64,000 nt of DNA from positions 2,132,117-2,196,116 of the forward strand of contig NZ_LR733406.1 of NCBI RefSeq assembly GCF_902506505.1. Reading direction: 5' to 3'. Below are positions 58,842 to 64,000 of the stretch, one piece after another (position 1 is the stretch's first letter; the number at the start of each line of letters is the position of its first letter). The position numbers were made by a program, and so were the translations under genes. This DNA is from Pseudomonas sp. 8AS (GTDB taxonomy: Bacteria; Pseudomonadota; Gammaproteobacteria; Pseudomonadales; Pseudomonadaceae). The notes beneath the pieces were generated by a model. The model made no database searches. It was not told the origin of the DNA and worked only from the letters and a program-made list of their open reading frames with translations.

Positions 58842-60200
58842 ATGTTGAAAGGAGTTTTGGCGGCGGGCCTGCTGGTGTGCCTGTCGAATGCCATGGCGGC
58901 CGTGTCGCCGCAGGAAGCGGAAAAACTGGGGAGCAGCCTGACCCCGCTGGGTGGCGACAAGGCGGCGAATGCCGCGGGCAGCATTCCGGCCTGGAGCGGC
59001 GGCATCACCCAGCCTCCGGCGGGCTACGCCGGGGCGGGGCGCCACCATGTCGATCCGTTCCCGGACGACAAGCCGCTGTTCAGCATCACCAAGGCCAACC
59101 TGGAGCAGTACCGGGGCAACCTGACCGCGGGCCAGATCGCCCTGTTCGAGGCCTATCCGGAGAGCTTCCAGATCCCGGTCTACCCGACCCGGCGCAGCGC
59201 ATCGGCGCCGCAGTGGGTGTACGACAACACCCGCAAGAACGCGACAGAGGCCAAGCTGCTGAAGGATGGCAACGGTTTCTCAGGGGCCTATGGCGGCATT
59301 CCCTTCCCGATCGCAAAGGATGGCGTCGAAGCGCTGTGGAACCACATCGTGCGCTACCGCGGCACCTATGCGGTACGCCAGTCCTCGGATGCCAGCGTGC
59401 AGCGCAACGGCAGCTATGGCCTGGTGACCGTACGCCAGGAAGCGCTGTTCAACTACTACCAGCAGAATGGCTCGGCTGCCGATCTGGATAACCTGCTGTT
59501 CTATTACATGGCGCAGACCAAGGCGCCGGCGCGTCTGGCCGGTGGTGCGCTGCTGGTGCACGAGACTCTCGATCAGGTCGAACAGGCGCGCCAGGCCTGG
59601 GCCTATGCCGCCGGCCAGCGTCGTGTGCGGCGGGCGCCGAACGTGGCCTATGACACGCCCCTGACCACCGCGGACAACCTGATGACCGCGGACGACAAGG
59701 ACATGTTCAACGGCGCGCCGGATCGCTACGACTGGCAGCTGCTGGGCAAGCGCGAGATCTACATCCCCTACAACAACTACCGGCTGTCCAGCCCGGACGT
59801 GAAGTACCAGCAGCTGATCAAGCCGGGGCATCTCGACCCGCAGTTCACCCGCTACGAGCTGCATCGGGTCTGGGTGGTAGAGGGCAAGCTCAAGCCCGGT
59901 GCCCGGCATATCTATGCCAAGCGCACCCTGTACCTCGACGAGGACAGCTGGCAGGTGGCCGCGGTCGACCAGTACGACAGCCGCGGCGAACTGTGGCGCG
60001 TCTCGCTGGCCTACCTGAAGAACTACTACGAGCTGCCGACCACCTGGTCCGCGCTGGATGTGTTCCATGACCTGCAATCCGGGCGCTACTACGTGCAGAA
60101 CCTGGACAACGAAGAGCGGGGCACCAGCGACTTCAGTCAGCCGGTTCCGGAAGCCAACCACTTCTCGGTGGCGACTCTGCGCCGCCTCGGCACCCGCTGA
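58842..60200 (+). CDS. DUF1329 family periplasmic protein, copy 2
   Basis: 452 residues with signal peptide MLKGVLAAGLLVCLSNAMAA. It aligns with copy 1 from end to end without large gaps: same LGSSLTPLGGDKAANAAGSI, PTRRSASAPQWVYDN, RRAPNVAYDTP, DRYDWQLLGKREIYIPYNNY and KRTLYLDEDSWQ. It is a tandem duplicate placed with the YCF48-MMPL unit, while copy 1 is with DUF1302. The start is the ATG at 58842. The N-terminal signal peptides are the most divergent part. Confidence 0.9.
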   Translation: MLKGVLAAGLLVCLSNAMAAVSPQEAEKLGSSLTPLGGDKAANAAGSIPAWSGGITQPPAGYAGAGRHHVDPFPDDKPLFSITKANLEQYRGNLTAGQIALFEAYPESFQIPVYPTRRSASAPQWVYDNTRKNATEAKLLKDGNGFSGAYGGIPFPIAKDGVEALWNHIVRYRGTYAVRQSSDASVQRNGSYGLVTVRQEALFNYYQQNGSAADLDNLLFYYMAQTKAPARLAGGALLVHETLDQVEQARQAWAYAAGQRRVRRAPNVAYDTPLTTADNLMTADDKDMFNGAPDRYDWQLLGKREIYIPYNNYRLSSPDVKYQQLIKPGHLDPQFTRYELHRVWVVEGKLKPGARHIYAKRTLYLDEDSWQVAAVDQYDSRGELWRVSLAYLKNYYELPTTWSALDVFHDLQSGRYYVQNLDNEERGTSDFSQPVPEANHFSVATLRRLGTR

Positions 60201-60314
60201 GAACCGGCTACAGTGGACGAGGCCGCACGCCTTGTTGCGACCTCGGCCCGCTGCCGGGCAAGCGGGCGCAAAGGGGCGGGCCAGGGCGCTTAACAAAACA
60301 TAACGTCATGTCGA

Positions 60315-60342
60315 TTGTCAGGTTTTTCCAAAGCTGTATAGC
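60315..60342 (+). promoter_or_regulatory. possible promoter for the YCF48-MMPL unit
   Basis: TTGTCA (60315-60320), 16-bp spacer and TATAGC (60337-60342), inside the 199-bp gap after DUF1329 copy 2. Confidence 0.45.
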
Positions 60343-60378
60343 ATGCGGGGTCTGCCAATAAGGCACACACCCACCTAT

Positions 60379-60386
60379 AAGAATAA
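60379..60386 (+). promoter_or_regulatory. AANAANAA (Hfq/Crc type) site upstream of the YCF48-like gene
   Basis: AAGAATAA directly precedes AGGGGGAAG, the ribosome-binding site of the gene starting at 60400, so binding would block it. Confidence 0.45.
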
Positions 60387-60399
60387 AGGGGGAAGTTTT

Positions 60400-61479
60400 A
60401 TGCGTGAGCCCGCTCTGCGGCCCACCCGCTCCGGCAGCCTGCACTCCGTTCAGGTTTCCACCCGTTTCCTGTCGCCGCTGGCGAAAGCGCTGTCACTGCT
60501 CGGCGCCGTTTCCGTCCTTGCCTTGTCTGCTCCCGTGCAGGCCGCTGCCGCGGATGCGCCTGCCGTGTTTTCCATCGAGTCGCCGAAAGCGGTCACCAGC
60601 CTGCTGCTGGACATTGCCCATGCCGGCAAGCGTCTGGTCGCGGTGGGGGATCGCGGGCACATCCTGTTTTCCGACGATGCCGGGCGCAACTGGGTGCAGG
60701 CGCGCGTACCGTCGCGGCAGATGCTGACCGGCGTGTTCTTCATCGACGACAAGAAGGGCTGGGCCGTCGGCCACGATGCACAGATCCTCGCCACCGTCGA
60801 TGGCGGCGCCAACTGGACCCTGCAGCACGAAGACCTCGGGCGCGAGGCGCCGCTGCTGGATATCTGGTTCCAGGACGCCAACCACGGCTATGCCGTCGGT
60901 GCCTACGGTGCCCTGCTGGAAACCAGCGATGGCGGCAAGGCCTGGACCGATGTCAGTGATCGCCTGGACAACGAAGACGGCTACCACCTCAACGCCATCA
61001 CCGCCGTCAAGGATGCCGGCCTGTTCGTGGTGGGCGAGCAGGGCAGCATGTTCCGTTCCGCCGACTGGGGGCAGACCTGGGAGCGCGTGAGCGGCCCTTA
61101 CGAGGGTTCGCTGTTCGGTGCGCTGGGCACTGCCAGCTCGAAGACCCTGCTGGTCTACGGCCTGCGCGGCAACCTGTTCCGTTCGACCGATTTCGGCAAC
61201 ACCTGGCAAGCCCTGCAGCTGCGCTCCGATACCGGCACGCTGGAGTTCGGCCTGTCCGGTGGCAGCCTGCTCAAGGATGGCTCCGTGGTCATCGTCGGGC
61301 ATGGCGGCAGCGTGCTGACCAGCAGCGACTCCGGGCGCAGCTTCACGGTGATCAACCGTGCCGACCGTGCTTCGCTGGCGGCCGTGACCGAAGATGCCGC
61401 GGGCAAGCTGATTCTGGTCGGACAGGGCGGCGTGCTGGCAGCAGACGCGAATGGCGCCGCACCGGGCCAACAACAATAA
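60400..61479 (+). CDS. YCF48-like / BNR-repeat beta-propeller protein
   Basis: 359 residues with a signal peptide (LAKALSLLGAVSVLALSAPVQAAAA). The mature part is a beta-propeller of the photosystem-II-assembly-factor YCF48 type, with repeated G-x-x-G-x-I-L-x-S-x-D-x-G-x-x-W units: GDRGHILFSDDAGRNW, GHDAQILATVDGGANW, GAYGALLETSDGGKAW, GEQGSMFRSADWGQTW, GLRGNLFRSTDFGNTW, GHGGSVLTSSDSGRSF. It probably acts as a periplasmic accessory of the adjacent MMPL transporter (26 bp downstream). The start is the ATG at 60400 after AGGGGGAAG. Confidence 0.9.
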   Translation: MREPALRPTRSGSLHSVQVSTRFLSPLAKALSLLGAVSVLALSAPVQAAAADAPAVFSIESPKAVTSLLLDIAHAGKRLVAVGDRGHILFSDDAGRNWVQARVPSRQMLTGVFFIDDKKGWAVGHDAQILATVDGGANWTLQHEDLGREAPLLDIWFQDANHGYAVGAYGALLETSDGGKAWTDVSDRLDNEDGYHLNAITAVKDAGLFVVGEQGSMFRSADWGQTWERVSGPYEGSLFGALGTASSKTLLVYGLRGNLFRSTDFGNTWQALQLRSDTGTLEFGLSGGSLLKDGSVVIVGHGGSVLTSSDSGRSFTVINRADRASLAAVTEDAAGKLILVGQGGVLAADANGAAPGQQQ

Positions 61480-61505
61480 GCCGGGCTTTTTAGGGTATGA
61501 GTACG

Positions 61506-63884
61506 ATGAGTAGCCATCACCAGGACAAGGCGACCTTTCTCGAGCGCCTGATTTTCAACAACCGGCCGATAGTGATCACTCTCTGTCTGCTGGTCACCGC
61601 TGTGCTGCTGTGGCAGGCGTCGATGATTCGCCCCTCGACCAGTTTCGAGAAGATGATTCCGCTCGACCATCCCTTCATCCAGAAGATGATGGAGCACCGC
61701 AACGACCTGGCCAACCTCGGCAATACCGTGCGTATTTCCGTGGAAGCCAAGGACGGCGACATCTTCAGCAAGGAGTACATGGAGACGCTCAAGCAGATCC
61801 ATGACGAGGTGTTCTACATCTCCGGCGTCGACCGTTCCGGCCTGAAGTCGCTGTGGAGCCCCAGCGTGCGCTGGACCGAAGTGACCGAGGAAGGCTTCGA
61901 TGGCGGCGAGGTGATCCCGCAGACCTACGACGGCTCGCCGCAGAGCCTCGAAGAGCTGCGCGGCAACGTGCTCAAGTCCGGCCAGGTCGGGCGTCTGGTG
62001 GCGAACAACTTCAAGTCGAGCATCGTCGACGTGCCGCTGCTGGAGTCCTACCCGAACCCGGAAAACCAGAGCGAGCTGCTCAAGCTCGACTATCGCCAGT
62101 TCTCCCACGAGCTGGAAGAGAAGGTTCGCGACAAGTTCCAGGCGCAGAACCCCAATGTGCAGATCCACATTGTCGGTTTCGCCAAGAAGGTCGGTGACCT
62201 GATCGATGGCCTGATCATGGTCGTGGCCTTCTTCGGTATCGCCCTGGCGATCACCCTGGTCCTGCTGTACTGGTTCAGCTGGTGCATCCGTTCCACCATC
62301 TCGGTGGTGTCGACCACGCTGATCGCGGTGGTCTGGCAGCTGGGCCTGATGCACCTGGTCGGCTTCGGCCTCGACCCCTACTCGATGCTGGTGCCGTTCC
62401 TGATCTTCGCCATCGGTATTTCCCACGGCGTGCAGAAGATCAACGGTATCGCCCTGCAGTCGAGCGACGCCGACAACGCCCTGACCGCGGCGCGGCGCAC
62501 CTTCCGCCAGCTGTTCCTGCCGGGGATGATCGCCATTCTGGTGGACGCCGTCGGCTTCATCACCCTGCTGGTGATCGACATCGGCGTGATCCGCGAGCTG
62601 GCCATCGGCGCCTCCATCGGCGTGGCGGTGATCGTGTTCACCAACCTGATCCTGCTGCCGGTGGCGATTTCCTATATCGGCATCAGCAACAAGGCGGTCG
62701 AGCGCAGCAAGAAGGACGCGGTGCGTGACCATCCGTTCTGGCGTCTGCTGTCCAACTTCGCCCATCCGGTGGTGGCGCCGATCTCGGTGGTGATCGCCCT
62801 GACGGCCGGCGTCGGCGGCTTCTGGTACCAGAAGGCCAACCTGCAGATCGGCGACCTCGATCAGGGTGCGCCGGAGCTGCGTCCGGAGTCGCGCTACAAC
62901 CAGGACAACAACTTCATCATCAGCAACTATTCGACCAGTTCCGACGTGCTGGTGGTGATGGTCAAGACGGCCAACGAGGGCTGCTCGACCCACGAGACCC
63001 TGGCGCCGATGGACGAGCTGATGTGGCGCATGGAGAACACCGAGGGCGTGCAGTCGGCCATTTCCATGGTCAGTGTGTCCAAGCAGGTGATCAAGGGCAT
63101 GAACGAGGGCAACCTGAAATGGGAAACCCTGTCGCGCAACCCGGACGTGCTGAACAACTCCATCGCCCGTGCGGACGGCCTGTACAACGCCGACTGTTCG
63201 CTGGCGCCGGTGCTGGTGTTCCTCAACGACCACAAGGCCGCGACCCTCAAGCGCGCCGTCGGTGTGGTGCAGGAGTTCGCCAAGGAGCACAACAAGGATG
63301 GCCTGGAGTTCCTCCTGGCTGCCGGTAACGCCGGCATCGAGGCGGCGACCAACGAGGTCATCGCCAAGTCCGAGCTGATCATCCTGGTGCTGGTGTACAT
63401 CTGCGTGGCGGTGATGTGTCTGATCACCTTCCGCTCGTTCGGCGCCATGTTGTGCATCATCCTGCCGCTGATCCTCACCTCCATCCTCGGCAACGCCCTG
63501 ATGGCCTGGCTGGGCATCGGCGTGAAGGTGGCGACCCTGCCGGTGATCGCACTGGGCGTGGGTATCGGTGTCGACTACGGCATCTACATCTACAGCCGCC
63601 TGGAAAGCTTCCTGCGCGCCGGCATGACCCTGCAGGAGGCCTACTACCAGACCCTGAAGTCCACCGGTAAGGCCGTACTGTTCACCGGCCTGTGCCTGGC
63701 CATCGGCGTGGCGACCTGGATCTTCTCGGCGATCAAGTTCCAGGCCGACATGGGCCTGATGCTGACCTTCATGCTGCTGTGGAACATGTTCGGTGCCCTG
63801 TGGCTGCTGCCAGCCCTGGCCCGTTTCCTGATCAAGCCGGAGAAGCTGGCCGGCAAGGTGGGCGGTTCGCTGTTCGCGCACTGA
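61506..63884 (+). CDS. MMPL/RND superfamily transporter
   Basis: 792 residues with the RND layout of two halves. TM1 (PIVITLCLLVTAVLLW) is followed by a large periplasmic loop (about 40-220). Five helices come next, including the conserved MLVPFLIFAIGISHGVQKIN. A second start (PVVAPISVVIALTAGVGGFW), second loop and second helix group with ALGVGIGVDYGIYIYSR follow. The family exports lipids and other hydrophobic compounds; the cargo here is unknown. The start is taken as the ATG at 61506 because AGGGT is 9 nt upstream; an ATG at 61497 is only 1-2 nt from it. Confidence 0.92.
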   Translation: MSSHHQDKATFLERLIFNNRPIVITLCLLVTAVLLWQASMIRPSTSFEKMIPLDHPFIQKMMEHRNDLANLGNTVRISVEAKDGDIFSKEYMETLKQIHDEVFYISGVDRSGLKSLWSPSVRWTEVTEEGFDGGEVIPQTYDGSPQSLEELRGNVLKSGQVGRLVANNFKSSIVDVPLLESYPNPENQSELLKLDYRQFSHELEEKVRDKFQAQNPNVQIHIVGFAKKVGDLIDGLIMVVAFFGIALAITLVLLYWFSWCIRSTISVVSTTLIAVVWQLGLMHLVGFGLDPYSMLVPFLIFAIGISHGVQKINGIALQSSDADNALTAARRTFRQLFLPGMIAILVDAVGFITLLVIDIGVIRELAIGASIGVAVIVFTNLILLPVAISYIGISNKAVERSKKDAVRDHPFWRLLSNFAHPVVAPISVVIALTAGVGGFWYQKANLQIGDLDQGAPELRPESRYNQDNNFIISNYSTSSDVLVVMVKTANEGCSTHETLAPMDELMWRMENTEGVQSAISMVSVSKQVIKGMNEGNLKWETLSRNPDVLNNSIARADGLYNADCSLAPVLVFLNDHKAATLKRAVGVVQEFAKEHNKDGLEFLLAAGNAGIEAATNEVIAKSELIILVLVYICVAVMCLITFRSFGAMLCIILPLILTSILGNALMAWLGIGVKVATLPVIALGVGIGVDYGIYIYSRLESFLRAGMTLQEAYYQTLKSTGKAVLFTGLCLAIGVATWIFSAIKFQADMGLMLTFMLLWNMFGALWLLPALARFLIKPEKLAGKVGGSLFAH

Positions 63885-63903
63885 TCTTGTAGCGCTGTGC
63901 AAG

Positions 63904-63927
63904 AGGGCTCCTTCGGGAGCCCTTTTT
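63904..63927 (+). terminator. intrinsic terminator after the MMPL gene
   Basis: Perfect 8-bp stem AGGGCTCC / GGAGCCCT with TTCG tetraloop and T-run, 19 bp after the stop. Confidence 0.92.
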
Positions 63928-64000
63928 GTTGCCCGTTGTTTGCTGCTGCGCTGTTTTGCGCAGGGGCGGCTTAGCTGCAAGCTTCACCGCTCCGCCGCAG

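Overview
The window is a high-GC gammaproteobacterial chromosome segment that fits Pseudomonas sensu lato. The gene order leuC-leuD-leuB-asd-usg-fimV-truA-trpF-accD-folC-SPOR-cvpA-purF-metZ, then an xcp-type type II secretion (T2SS) locus, then tRNAs, AraC, fadH, nadK, rhomboid, DUF1315 and pepN is, from memory, the P. aeruginosa PA3122-PA3083 neighbourhood. All calls come from reading the sequence; no database was searched.

Layout. 0.1-5 kb: a six-PAS GGDEF-EAL protein and a LysR regulator, both on the minus strand. The LysR gene is divergent from leuC, with a clean TTCC-N5-GGAA palindrome between them. 5-22 kb: plus-strand metabolic genes (leucine, aspartate-semialdehyde, FimV, TruA, TrpF, AccD, FolC, CvpA, PurF, MetZ) ending in a small membrane protein. 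21.9-38 kb: the T2SS locus. gspD and gspC run on the minus strand and gspE-M on the plus strand in a tightly overlapping operon. Two further genes sit between the arms: a MalT-type LuxR regulator and a large haem dioxygenase/peroxidase of the alpha-dioxygenase type. 38.1-38.7 kb: tRNA-Val, tRNA-Asp, a 28-codon ORF and a 126-bp inverted-repeat element. 38.7-54.7 kb: AraC regulator, degenerate nitrilase-like protein, dienoyl-CoA reductase, and a run of small housekeeping and conserved-unknown genes ending in pepN. 55-63.9 kb: an envelope module of one DUF1302 barrel candidate, two DUF1329 paralogues, a YCF48-like propeller and an MMPL/RND transporter.

Most notable: (1) the alpha-dioxygenase-like enzyme with a roughly 300-residue C-terminal extension, placed with a MalT-like regulator inside the T2SS locus; (2) AANAANAA motifs (Hfq/Crc-type) just upstream of six genes, three of them in the T2SS locus; (3) a G-quadruplex-capable tract that overlaps a hairpin in front of the dioxygenase; (4) the DUF1302/DUF1329/YCF48/MMPL module with a tandem DUF1329 duplication and a G9 tract in the DUF1302 gene; (5) a MITE-like inverted repeat beside the tRNAs.
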